Part shown: one piece after another, positions 36,146 through 44,049 of the stretch | How the letters are laid out: each line of letters begins with the position of its first letter | How positions within the stretch are numbered: position 1 is the stretch's first letter | DNA from: an uncultured Bacilli bacterium | Lineage (GTDB): Bacteria; Bacillota_I; Bacilli_A; RF39; UBA660 | NCBI GenBank assembly: GCA_947589735.1 | Contig: CANQCR010000001.1 | Span: forward strand, 109,929 to 173,928 | Length of the DNA: 64,000 nt | Direction of reading: 5' to 3' | Translations under genes and position numbers: made by a program | Notes under the pieces: generated by a model | The model's input: the letters and a program-made list of their open reading frames with translations, nothing else | Database searches by the model: none | What the model was told of the DNA's origin: nothing

Positions 36146-36318
36146 TTTTAAAGGGAAAAGTCGCCGTTTTTATCATAAAAATGTAAATATAAATTGCGAT
36201 AATTTTAATCAATATTTGACAAAAACAAGACCAAAACAAGACCAAAACTAAATACCATTAATTACGGTCAAACAATAAAGCCAGTCATTTTTTTGACTAG
36301 CTCATTAAATGTATAAAA
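36146..36318. other. Non-coding gap with an 11-bp tandem repeat
   Basis: No gene seen. AAAACAAGACC occurs twice in tandem (36222-36243) and a third time in part. A small hairpin AGTCA/TGACT lies at about 36275-36293. Position next to a tRNA 3' end would fit an old integration scar, but nothing else supports it. Confidence 0.4.
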
Positions 36319-36345
36319 AACTAGTTCAAGTCAACTAGTTTTTTT
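36319..36345. terminator. Terminator of the GH25 lysozyme gene
   Basis: AACTAGTT, 6-nt loop, AACTAGTT, flanked by A and T runs; works on both strands. Confidence 0.75.
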
Positions 36346-36357
36346 AGCGCTTTTTTA

Positions 36358-37197
36358 TCAGTTCTTTTTGAGTTTGCCAGCTTTTAGTAAGTTTAATAAC
36401 TTGGTATTTTGACTAGCTGTTCCCCGGTAATCCACAATACCATTATCTTTAGCAATAACTTTACGATTATCAAATGAACTATCAACGCCGATACTTTTTA
36501 AGGCATCAACTAAAGATGGACCATCATAATCCGGGATATCATAGTATTCATCTTCTTTAATGAAACCATTTAATCCCCGATCCAACATTATTTTAGGATA
36601 GTCTTTATAGGCATAATCTTTATCACAATCAACTCCGGCAATCTCCCTACTCTTTCCACCAGCAAATTGCCACATACCACCTTTAGGAAAACGGGGACGA
36701 ATACTTGACCAATCAGCTACCCATTTATCATAACGCTCTAACTCTTTTGTTTCAATATAATTACGAAACCAATTAACTGAAGCATAGATAATAACGTAAT
36801 AACCTTTATCTTCTAAATATTCAGAGAAGCCTTTAATCGCATCAGTTATCGCTCTTTTACCAGCCGGACGTTGATAGATATTATCTTCAACATCAATGGC
36901 AATCGGATAAGCAAACTTTTTACCTCTTAGACATGTCTCATACATAAATCTCGCTTCATCACGGCCTCGTTCATAACTGGTTGCTCTAGAATACCAATAG
37001 GCTCCAACTGGTATACCTACTTCGCTAGCATGACGATAATTTTCTTCAAATCTAGGATCGATATTTTTAGATACACCATTATCTCTTCCGGTATAACCAG
37101 CTCTTAAGATAGCAAAGCGAACACCCTCTTCTTTAGCTAAACGAAAATTAAAGTCACCTTGAAACTCAGATATATCTACGCCAAATGTCTGATTCAT
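36358..37197 (-). CDS. GH25 muramidase with C-terminal repeat domain
   Basis: A 279-residue lysozyme-like glycoside hydrolase family 25 protein. GVDISEFQGDFNF carries the first acidic residue, AIDVEDN the catalytic pair, and VADWSS and MWQFAGG close the barrel. The last 45 residues (VDALKSIGVDSSFDNRK, then NTKLLNLLKAGKL) match the short C-terminal repeat found in many phage and clostridial endolysins. No signal peptide, which is like a phage endolysin, but no holin lies nearby. Confidence 0.9.
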   Translation of the reverse strand: MNQTFGVDISEFQGDFNFRLAKEEGVRFAILRAGYTGRDNGVSKNIDPRFEENYRHASEVGIPVGAYWYSRATSYERGRDEARFMYETCLRGKKFAYPIAIDVEDNIYQRPAGKRAITDAIKGFSEYLEDKGYYVIIYASVNWFRNYIETKELERYDKWVADWSSIRPRFPKGGMWQFAGGKSREIAGVDCDKDYAYKDYPKIMLDRGLNGFIKEDEYYDIPDYDGPSLVDALKSIGVDSSFDNRKVIAKDNGIVDYRGTASQNTKLLNLLKAGKLKKN

Positions 37198-37256
37198 AAT
37201 AACCTCCTTTCAACTTATCATATTCAAATATAGTAAGCCTACGAAGTTATAAGACA

Positions 37257-37282
37257 CAAAAAAAGACACTACAATGTCTTTT
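37257..37282 (-). terminator. Terminator after the tRNA-Ile/tRNA-Glu pair
   Basis: Minus-strand AAAAGACA, 6-nt loop, TGTCTTTT and more T. Confidence 0.75.
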
Positions 37283-37317
37283 ATAAAAAATTAAACCCAT
37301 AGGTTAATTTACATAAT

Positions 37318-37393
37318 TGGTGACCCGTACGGGATTTGAACCCATAAATGCATGCGTGAAAGGCATGTGTGTTAACCGTTTCACCAACGGGCC
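37318..37393 (-). tRNA. tRNA-Glu (TTC)
   Basis: Acceptor GGCCCGT/ACGGGTC, anticodon loop CTTTCAC (anticodon TTC), T-arm GGGTTCAAATCCC and encoded CCA. Second of a two-tRNA transcript. Confidence 0.95.
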
Positions 37394-37397
37394 ATAA

Positions 37398-37474
<77 letters not shown>

Positions 37475-37504
37475 AATTAACAAACTTTTGTCAATGACTA
37501 TTCA

Positions 37505-37533
37505 AGTATACCCTATTTTTAAACTTTTGGCAA
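37505..37533 (-). promoter_or_regulatory. SigA promoter of the tRNA-Ile/tRNA-Glu unit
   Basis: Minus-strand TTGCCA, 17 nt, TATACT; the best match to consensus in the region. Confidence 0.75.
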
Positions 37534-37613
37534 TACCTTTTAGTCATTTTTTTAGATTTACTTTATGAAAAAGATTATCTAATATAACAAAAAAAGATTT
37601 TAAATCAAAATCT

Positions 37614-38144
37614 TTATATTTGGTTTCCAAACTCTACCGTTGGATCAAAAGTATAATTTCCTTTATATTTTTTAATATCGCGTCCACTCGCTGCCATAAT
37701 CGCTAAAAAGTCAATTTGTTTAGGACTATAATTAGGGTCAGCTAGTAAGCTTATATCAACTTCCATCTTATGCGCTACGACTAATGACTTTAATTGATCA
37801 ATGGTATACTTATAAGGATCAACCATCGGTAAATTATCCTTTACATATTGTTCATAATAATTTGTTACTTCAGGACTATAGCCATCACTTCGATGATCAT
37901 TAATAGGCTCCATTTCGGCTATTGATGGCATCTCTTCATAAAGAACGACTTCTTCCCCATTCTCATTTTTATAGACAACTTTTAAAGGTGGCGCTACATA
38001 ATCAGTTACTTTCGTATCACCAATCAAATTTTTTCTTGCCATCTCATAAGCATCAGCATAAGATAATTCAGGTTTTTCCTTCATTAAATTAAGTGCCACA
38101 CTACGGATATCATCAACTAATTCAATATTATGTTTATTTGCCAT
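37614..38144 (-). CDS. Unknown soluble protein with a degenerate repeat at the C-terminus
   Basis: A 176-residue protein of unknown family. The C-terminal part reads DISLLADPNYSPKQIDFLAI and then a G-x-D-I-x-x-Y turn, which resembles degenerate helical repeats with the pattern D/N-P-x-Y/F-x-x-x-Q-(M/I). The N-terminal 40 residues look helical. The ATG at 38144 has AAGGAG 7 nt upstream. It starts 5 nt after the upstream gene ends. Confidence 0.6.
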   Translation of the reverse strand: MANKHNIELVDDIRSVALNLMKEKPELSYADAYEMARKNLIGDTKVTDYVAPPLKVVYKNENGEEVVLYEEMPSIAEMEPINDHRSDGYSPEVTNYYEQYVKDNLPMVDPYKYTIDQLKSLVVAHKMEVDISLLADPNYSPKQIDFLAIMAASGRDIKKYKGNYTFDPTVEFGNQI

Positions 38145-38148
38145 ATCT

Positions 38149-38601
38149 CTACTCCTTATAATTACATTTACCACAACATTTCATACTAATAGGAATGATG
38201 CGGTTACAACCAGGACACTTTTTAATATGTGCCATATTATGTTCATAAAAACAATCTTTATGGCGGTATAAATAGATAAGATTAGGAATAAACCATACCA
38301 AAATACCAACCACAAAGGCAATTACCATAACCATTAGATTAGGGGCATTGCGATATATCTCATAACTCATAATTAATAAGACATACACCATAAGTAAGTA
38401 ATACGCGGGTTTCTTTCTTTTAAATGCAAAGAGGAAAGTCACCACACTAAAAAGAAAAATAATGATAGTTAAAATAAGATTTAAAATATCTATTTTATGC
38501 ATTAATAACTTAGATATTGTTAGTGTCGATGTAAGAATATAAAAAGGGATTAGAACAATTGTCAAAAAATCTAACCAAATTGTTGATTTTATTTTCTTCA
38601 T
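38149..38601 (-). CDS. Four-helix membrane protein with C-terminal zinc ribbon
   Basis: A 150-residue protein with four predicted membrane helices (about 10-120) and a C-terminal zinc ribbon, CPGCNRIIPISMKCCGKC. Such ribbons occur in many small membrane proteins of unknown role. GGTGAT lies 3 nt before the ATG. It heads a two-gene unit. Confidence 0.65.
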   Translation of the reverse strand: MKKIKSTIWLDFLTIVLIPFYILTSTLTISKLLMHKIDILNLILTIIIFLFSVVTFLFAFKRKKPAYYLLMVYVLLIMSYEIYRNAPNLMVMVIAFVVGILVWFIPNLIYLYRHKDCFYEHNMAHIKKCPGCNRIIPISMKCCGKCNYKE

Positions 38602-38665
38602 CGTATCACCCTATTCTTAAATTAGTATAACACAATTTTAACAAAAGAAAAAGAACTTATCGTTC

Positions 38666-39379
38666 TTATATATTAACATTATGATATACTTGTTGAACAT
38701 CTTCAACGGTATCAAGTAAAGCTAATAGTTTATTAAATGTTTCAAGATCATCACCCGTTAAGTCCATTTTATCTTTAGCAATCCAAGTTATTTCATCAAT
38801 ATCAAAGTCAACAGTTGGAAGTTTTGCTTCAATAGCTTTTTTAATATCATATAAATCGGTTGGTTTTCCGTATACTAAAACGCATTCGTCTTCAACTTCA
38901 ATATCATCGATATCAACGCCAGCTTCAATTAAAGCTTCAAGGGTATCTTCTTCGGATAGACCTTTAAAACCAACAACACAGACATTATCATACATATAAC
39001 TAACACTATTCATAGCTCCTAGTTTGGTATGTGTCTTATTGATGACAGCTCTAATATCACTAACAGTTCTATTTAAATTATCCGTAAGACAATCAACAAT
39101 TAAAGTTGAACCACCTGGTCCAAATATTTCATATTTGGTGTTTTCATATGATTCATCCGCACCACTATTAACTTTATCAATAGCTCTTTTAATAATATCA
39201 GCTGGAACTTGATCTTTTTTAGCCTTTTCAACTAATCTTTTAAGTGACGCATTTGCATCTAAACTTGTTCCACCCATCTTGGCAGCTTGATAAATTTCCC
39301 GAGCGTACATTGAATATAATTTTCCTTTAGCTGCACCATTCTTTTGCTTACTAGCAGCTATATTAGGGTATCTTCCCAT
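38666..39379 (-). CDS. yebC: YebC/PmpR-family protein
   Basis: A 237-residue member of the YebC family. GRYPNIAASKQKNGAAKGKLYS, quoted in part as AASKQKNGAAKGK, and the segment IFGPGGSTLIVDCLTDNLNRT are marks. Relatives are reported as DNA-binding regulators and, for YeeI/YebC2 types, as factors that ease ribosome stalling at proline stretches. Confidence 0.93.
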   Translation of the reverse strand: MGRYPNIAASKQKNGAAKGKLYSMYAREIYQAAKMGGTSLDANASLKRLVEKAKKDQVPADIIKRAIDKVNSGADESYENTKYEIFGPGGSTLIVDCLTDNLNRTVSDIRAVINKTHTKLGAMNSVSYMYDNVCVVGFKGLSEEDTLEALIEAGVDIDDIEVEDECVLVYGKPTDLYDIKKAIEAKLPTVDFDIDEITWIAKDKMDLTGDDLETFNKLLALLDTVEDVQQVYHNVNI

Positions 39380-39436
39380 AAAGCACCTCTTTCTCGTTTT
39401 ATTTTAACATACTAATTCATCTTTAACAACCACTAA

Positions 39437-40105
39437 TTAATGATTACCATCTTGAGCTTTCTTTAAAGCTTCTTTAGCCGCTAATTGTTCAGCTTCTTTC
39501 TTACTTTTAGCAACGCCTACGCCGTAGACGATATCATCAATCTTAACAGCGATTTCAAACGTTTTATCATGAGCTGGACCCGACTCCTTTACAAGTTCAT
39601 AATTAAGGCTTTTACGATCCGTTTGAACAAACTCTTGTAAAACCGATTTATAGTCCTCAACTAAATCAACCTTATGATCTTTAATTAAAGGTATCACACG
39701 TTCATAGATAAATCCTCTTACAACTTCAAAACCACAATCTAAAAACATCGCACCAACAAATGATTCAAAAATATCGGCCACAATCGTTTTATTGTGTCTA
39801 CCATCACGTTCTTCTTCGCCTTTACCTAATTTTAAATAGGCATTTAAACCTAGTAAAGATGAATATTCATATAAAGCATTCTCACAAACATAACTGCTTC
39901 TTAACTTGGTCATTTTACCTTCAGCATAATCTGTTACCTTGTATAAATATTCACTGATAATAAGTTCTAAAACAGCGTCGCCTAAATATTCTAAACGCTC
40001 ATAACTTTCTGTTTTCATTTCATTAGCATATGAAGTATGTGTAAAAGCTTGTTCATATAGCTCTATTTTATGATATGGAATACCTAAATCTTTTAGTATC
40101 TGCAT
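39437..40105 (-). CDS. rnc: Ribonuclease III
   Basis: A 222-residue double-strand RNase. The catalytic signature ERLEYLGDAVLEL lies near 35-47, with the second acidic site in IFESFVGAMFLD. The dsRNA-binding domain fills the last 70 residues. The ATG at 40105 has AAGGAGG 6 nt upstream. smc and ftsY, which often follow rnc, are absent. Confidence 0.96.
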   Translation of the reverse strand: MQILKDLGIPYHKIELYEQAFTHTSYANEMKTESYERLEYLGDAVLELIISEYLYKVTDYAEGKMTKLRSSYVCENALYEYSSLLGLNAYLKLGKGEEERDGRHNKTIVADIFESFVGAMFLDCGFEVVRGFIYERVIPLIKDHKVDLVEDYKSVLQEFVQTDRKSLNYELVKESGPAHDKTFEIAVKIDDIVYGVGVAKSKKEAEQLAAKEALKKAQDGNH

Positions 40106-40210
40106 AGTTCCTCCTTTCACAAGAATTATATCAAAAAAAATTGGGAAGCACAACCGCGGGTGGGGTTTATTTTTTAGTTAACTTCTAGTATAATGATAGT
40201 GGTGTTTCTA

Positions 40211-40441
40211 ATGAAATATGTATTAATTAAATTAATAAAATGGTATCAATTAATGCCGATTTCTTGGCATAACTATTGTAGACATATTCCAACATGTTCT
40301 AATTATGCCATTGAAGCAATTGAATATTATGGCGCCTTCAAGGGTTCTATTTTAGCGCTAAAGCGTATTTTAAGATGTAACCCTTTAGGAACATCAGGGT
40401 ATGATCCCCTTATAAAGGAGAAATGTAATGAAAAAGTTTAA
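40211..40441 (+). CDS. yidD: Membrane protein insertion efficiency factor YidD
   Basis: A 76-residue protein. [20 protein letters not shown] and [17 protein letters not shown] are the YidD signature with its cysteines. The ATG at 40211 (GGTG upstream) is preferred to an upstream in-frame ATG that overlaps the TATAAT at 40189. The stop overlaps the next start by 14 nt, so coupling with the lipoprotein gene is likely. Confidence 0.93.
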   Translation: MKYVLIKLIKWYQLMPISWHNYCRHIPTCSNYAIEAIEYYGAFKGSILALKRILRCNPLGTSGYDPLIKEKCNEKV

Positions 40442-41291
40442 AATATTATTAACGCTCATCCTCATCATTTTCTTAAGTGGCTGTTTTGGCAATACTTCGA
40501 TGGTCGATATTGAAATTAAAACAACCGCCTACCCAATCGAATATGTAACCGAAAGACTATATGGCGAGTATTCTAATATAACAAGTCTTTATCCTAATGG
40601 CATGGATCCGGGATACGTTGTTAGTGATAAATTGTTAAATGATTATAGTAGCGCTAACTTATTTATTTTTAATAGTAGTGAGAATAACGAAAATGATTAT
40701 ATGTATAAGATGTCTAAAAAAAATAAAGGCTTAAAAATCATTAATGCGACAAGAGGACTTCCTAATACATATGGTATGGAAGAATTATGGCTTGACCCTA
40801 TTAATCTTTTAACAATTGCGAATAACATTAAAAAAGGTTTTGAAGAGTATACTAATACAGCTTATGTCTTAGAACATATCAATAGTGAATATGATAAATT
40901 GAAAGTTGAACTTATCCAGTTAAATGCCGATTATGATGAGATGGCGGAACGGGCTAATAACAAAACCATCATCGTCGGAAGTGATCTTTTCTTATATCTT
41001 AAAAAATATGGCCTTGATGTCATCTCCCTTGAAGATAATGAGAATCTAACTAAAAAAACGATTCATGATGCGACCGATTTAGTCAAAAATAAACAAATTA
41101 AAACGATTTATATCCCTAAAGGGACTGAGGCCAATAGCTATATTAATGACTTAAAGAAAAATTATGGCGTTGATGTTGTTGAACTAGATACACTATATAC
41201 CTTAACGGAACAAGATCGTAAAGATAATAAAGATTATATGAGTATTATGTATAACAACTTAGAACTATTAAAACTTCAATTATACAATTAA
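40428..41291 (+). CDS. ZnuA/TroA-like lipoprotein lacking the metal histidines
   Basis: A 287-residue lipoprotein (lipobox LSGC, Cys near 19) with the two-lobe fold pattern of zinc/manganese ABC binding proteins: [37 protein letters not shown] and [12 protein letters not shown]. The histidines that bind metal in the family are gone from all three usual places (before the first helix, before WLDP, before the third). No permease or ATPase lies next to it. Its coupling to yidD is unusual. Confidence 0.75.
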   Translation: MKKFKILLTLILIIFLSGCFGNTSMVDIEIKTTAYPIEYVTERLYGEYSNITSLYPNGMDPGYVVSDKLLNDYSSANLFIFNSSENNENDYMYKMSKKNKGLKIINATRGLPNTYGMEELWLDPINLLTIANNIKKGFEEYTNTAYVLEHINSEYDKLKVELIQLNADYDEMAERANNKTIIVGSDLFLYLKKYGLDVISLEDNENLTKKTIHDATDLVKNKQIKTIYIPKGTEANSYINDLKKNYGVDVVELDTLYTLTEQDRKDNKDYMSIMYNNLELLKLQLYN

Positions 41292-41319
41292 AGACGAGTT
41301 AACCTCGTCTTTTCTTTTT
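41290..41319. terminator. Bidirectional terminator between the ZnuA-like gene and dacF
   Basis: AAAGACGAG, 5-nt loop, CTCGTCTTT, then TCTTTTT. Confidence 0.8.
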
Positions 41320-42477
41320 CTTCTTTCTTTTATGGGATAACCATAAGCCCATTATAAATAATAATACTATTAAAGCTATTCCCAAATAAATTAAATAGTA
41401 TGGAGGAATAACAATAATCATCGCTGGTGTGACTAAAACATCTTCTTTATATAGTACCTCATCACCACAGGAAACGGTAAAAGTACCTAACTTATCCCCT
41501 ACTTTCATCTCCTTAGTGATAGCTCGAAGGCCATCGTAATTTTCTTTAAAATCACAGTTAACTCTCATATACTTCACGATATCTTCTTTAATACTAACAG
41601 GATAAGAGATAACTTCATCATTAATTAGCGTAATATCTGTAATATTCGTATCTTTCTTTAAAACGAGACGCTCATCAAAATTATTAAAATAATAGGTATA
41701 TATCTCTTTAGCATCGTTATAATGATTATTCGGGTTATTATAAGGAGCACCTAAAGTAACTAATAAGTAACTTACATTATTATGATGCGCAGTACTAGCA
41801 AAGCATAAACCAGCATCATAAGTAAACCCTGTCTTACTACCATCAATAAGACCTTTAACAATCTTAGATGTAGCTTTAGATGCCTTAAAGGTATGTTTAC
41901 CATTCGAAGTTATATATTCACTAGCTGTAAATATTGCTTTAAAAGTTTCATTTTGTAAAGCCACCTTTAGAAGCTCGGCAACATCTTTAGCTGTTGAATA
42001 ATTATTAGGGTTATCTAAGCCAACCGGATTAGCAAAACTTGTATTCGTAAGGCCTAATTCTTTTGCTTTAGCATTCATGGCTTTCGCAAAATTATCAATA
42101 CTTCCCGCTGTACTGATGGCTAGAGCTTGGGCAGCCTCCGCACCAGATGGCAATAATAAGCCATATAATAAGTCCCGATATGTGACTTTTTCTCCTAAAG
42201 TAAACCCGGCTTGATAGGCATTCTCTTCCCTTAAGGTCTTATACATATCGCTAGTCATTGTAACTTTAGCATCCAAGTCTTCAATATAATCTAATGATAC
42301 TAAAGCCGTCATTATTTTAGTAAGACTTGCAATCGGTACGACATCTTCTTCATTTAAAGCGTATATAACACTATCATCATTCATATTGTATAAGATAACA
42401 TTTTTAGATTTTATATCAAGAGCCCAAGTGAAAGTTGGCCATAGAAGTAATAATATTAATAAACTAATCTTTTTCAT
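41299..42477 (-). CDS. dacF: D-alanyl-D-alanine carboxypeptidase (DacF/DacA type)
   Basis: A 392-residue serine peptidase that trims peptidoglycan stem peptides. Signal peptide, then SLTK (active Ser), LPSGAEAA at the SxN site, and KTG in DGSKTGFT. A beta-rich C-terminal domain (about 270-355) and a membrane helix with a KRKKKKKRR tail complete it. The SxN asparagine appears as Ala (SGA), seen in some relatives. Its position near sigF recalls the dacF-spoIIA block, but a terminator, a tRNA and another gene lie between. Confidence 0.88.
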   Translation of the reverse strand: MKKISLLILLLLWPTFTWALDIKSKNVILYNMNDDSVIYALNEEDVVPIASLTKIMTALVSLDYIEDLDAKVTMTSDMYKTLREENAYQAGFTLGEKVTYRDLLYGLLLPSGAEAAQALAISTAGSIDNFAKAMNAKAKELGLTNTSFANPVGLDNPNNYSTAKDVAELLKVALQNETFKAIFTASEYITSNGKHTFKASKATSKIVKGLIDGSKTGFTYDAGLCFASTAHHNNVSYLLVTLGAPYNNPNNHYNDAKEIYTYYFNNFDERLVLKKDTNITDITLINDEVISYPVSIKEDIVKYMRVNCDFKENYDGLRAITKEMKVGDKLGTFTVSCGDEVLYKEDVLVTPAMIIVIPPYYLIYLGIALIVLLFIMGLWLSHKRKKKKKRRG

Positions 42478-42793
42478 TTATATTCCTCATCATATCATAT
42501 TGTTTGTATAAATATTGAACACCATTTTCAAGCTTGAAATAATGCCGGACATAAGGTATTAAAAAAGCCATCAAAATTAGAGCAATAAAACGAAAAACCA
42601 TAACTTTAAGAGAGACGATTAAACTGATAAATAATAGGATAGCATATGTTAAAGTTACAAAAAGATGAATTAAACGTTCGTGCTGAAAAAACTGAATCTT
42701 AATTAAATGTTCCTTAATTACTTCATCATCAATATGATAGTTTCTTATTTTATCATCAATTAAAGCAATATAATCATATAAATACTTTCGCAT
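42464..42793 (-). CDS. Small membrane protein of unknown function
   Basis: A 109-residue protein with two adjacent membrane helices in the middle (about 42-80) and charged ends. No family recognised. It overlaps dacF by 14 nt, so the two are co-translated. GGTGAT lies 3 nt before the ATG and a TATAAT is 13 nt further up. Confidence 0.7.
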   Translation of the reverse strand: MRKYLYDYIALIDDKIRNYHIDDEVIKEHLIKIQFFQHERLIHLFVTLTYAILLFISLIVSLKVMVFRFIALILMAFLIPYVRHYFKLENGVQYLYKQYDMMRNINEKD

Positions 42794-42864
42794 CTTATCA
42801 CCACTCTTATTATACTAAAAATTAATACAAATAAAAAGCCTTGAAACAGGGCTTATTATCTTAA

Positions 42865-42957
42865 TGGCGGAGCAGGCGAGATTTGAACTCGCGCACCAGT
42901 TTCCCGGTCTACACCCTTAGCAGGGGCGCCTCTTCAGCCGAACTTGAGTACTACTCC
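42865..42957 (-). tRNA. tRNA-Ser (GCT)
   Basis: A class II tRNA with acceptor GGAGTAG/CTGCTCC, anticodon loop CTGCTAA (anticodon GCT), a long variable arm, T-arm with TTCAAAT and encoded CCA. Confidence 0.95.
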
Positions 42958-42984
42958 ATAACCGCTACAAACTAATTCTATCAT

Positions 42985-43008
42985 AAAAAAAATCTCTTTT
43001 CAAGATTT
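42985..43008 (-). terminator. Terminator after sigF
   Basis: Minus-strand AAATCT, 7-nt loop, AGATTT, then TTTTT. It separates sigF from the tRNA-Ser and dacF. Confidence 0.65.
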
Positions 43009-43018
43009 TTTTATGTTT

Positions 43019-43651
43019 TTATGCAATAAGTTGATGCTTTAATTTTTCAAGGACTTTGTGTTCTTTTCTAGAAACTTGAACCTGACTCATACCAAGAATA
43101 GAAGCAACCTCCGTTTGGGTCATATCTTCCATATAACGTTTACTTATTAAGTCTAATTCTTCATAGCTTAATTTATTTAGTTCTTCCTTAAGATCTAAAG
43201 CGTCATATTCATCAAGGCCACTATCTACTTGCATCTCATCAATATCTAGTAAAGTACTTGTACTATTTAAAGCTTCAGCAACTTGCCATTCATCAATTTC
43301 CAAAAACTCAGCTAACTCTTTGATGGTTGGCTTTCGCATTAAGTGTTGTGTTAAATAGGTATTAACTCTTTCAACTTCTGCATATAACCGCGATATTCCC
43401 CGGCTTACTTTAACACCTTTATCCTCCCTTACTAATTTCTTCATCTCACCTAAAATGTATGTATAGGCATATGTTGAAAACTTTGTCATTGCCTTATCAT
43501 CATAATTATGGTAAGCATTAATAAGACCAATACATCCAACTTGAAATAAATCTTCTTTGTTGGGATAATTCTTAAAATATCGCATAACCGCATATATCAA
43601 TTTTTCGTATTCTAATATGAGTTCTTCCAATTTATCAGTCTTATCGCACAT
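43019..43651 (-). CDS. sigF: Sporulation sigma factor, SigF/SigG group
   Basis: A 210-residue sigma-70 factor. Region 2 includes EDLFQVGCIGLINAYHNYD and KFSTYAYTYILGEMKK; KVSRGISRLYAEVERV is the region 3 start seen in SigF, SigG and SigB; region 4 is MTQTEVASILGMSQVQVSRKE. It is about 45 residues shorter than Bacillus SigF, mainly at the N-terminus. SigF and SigG are hard to separate by eye; the overlap with a SpoIIAA-like gene favours SigF. The start overlaps that gene by 40 nt. No anti-sigma gene lies between. Confidence 0.85.
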   Translation of the reverse strand: MCDKTDKLEELILEYEKLIYAVMRYFKNYPNKEDLFQVGCIGLINAYHNYDDKAMTKFSTYAYTYILGEMKKLVREDKGVKVSRGISRLYAEVERVNTYLTQHLMRKPTIKELAEFLEIDEWQVAEALNSTSTLLDIDEMQVDSGLDEYDALDLKEELNKLSYEELDLISKRYMEDMTQTEVASILGMSQVQVSRKEHKVLEKLKHQLIA

Positions 43652-43965
43652 AATTCATTACTGATCTCTTCAATATGACTAGTTAAGTTTTTCTTAACAT
43701 CATCATTAAGACCACAGATAAAGCTCACCCCCTTTCTCCTCTTTACTAAATCGTGCCAATGAATAAGTGAAGAGATAGCCGTATTATCAAGTTCTACTAC
43801 TTCTTCTAAATTGAAAACAATATTATTAAAACCCATATTACCAACAATATTGTTTAAATCTTCATCAATACATTTAATGGTATATTTATTTAAACTGCCA
43901 ATAAAACGGATAAATAAAACTTGTTCACGGTATTCGATATTATATGTAAACATTATTACCTCCAA
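43612..43965 (-). CDS. spoIIAA: STAS-domain anti-anti-sigma factor, SpoIIAA-like
   Basis: A 117-residue STAS-domain protein. The phosphorylation loop of SpoIIAA, DSSG, reads DNTA here in VVELDNTAISSLIHW, so Thr takes the place of the phospho-Ser. The rest of the fold (FIRFIGSLNKYTIKCIDEDL and the end INWKNSY) fits. In Bacillus SpoIIAA releases SigF by binding the kinase/anti-sigma SpoIIAB; that gene is missing at this place. Confidence 0.75.
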   Translation of the reverse strand: MEVIMFTYNIEYREQVLFIRFIGSLNKYTIKCIDEDLNNIVGNMGFNNIVFNLEEVVELDNTAISSLIHWHDLVKRRKGVSFICGLNDDVKKNLTSHIEEISNELCAIRLINWKNSY

Positions 43966-44000
43966 CTATTTTAACTATATTCCTCTTTCCTATCCCATTT

Positions 44001-44007
44001 TGTCGAA
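44001..44007 (+). promoter_or_regulatory. Spo0A box upstream of spoIIAA-sigF
   Basis: TGTCGAA is an exact 0A box, 36 nt upstream of the SpoIIAA-like start. In Bacillus the spoIIA operon is activated by Spo0A with SigH. GAGGAAT further down resembles a SigH -10, but I see no clear -35. Confidence 0.5.
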
Positions 44008-44009
44008 TA

Positions 44010-44046
44010 AAAAAAAATAATATAGTATTTCTACTATATTATTATT
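44010..44046 (-). terminator. Terminator of gltX
   Basis: Minus-strand 12-bp stem AATAATATAGTA/TACTATATTATT with a 4-nt loop and a T run. Confidence 0.8.
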
Positions 44047-44049
44047 GAT

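Noticed and set aside
36222..36243. 11-bp tandem repeat after tRNA-Lys as an integration site
   Set aside because: No integrase or duplicate tRNA end is present; the repeat alone is not enough.
36063..36245. Minus-strand frame of 60 codons ending RGSNPRPTD over tRNA-Lys
   Set aside because: It is the antisense of the tRNA; this peptide ending is a common artefact of tRNA genes.
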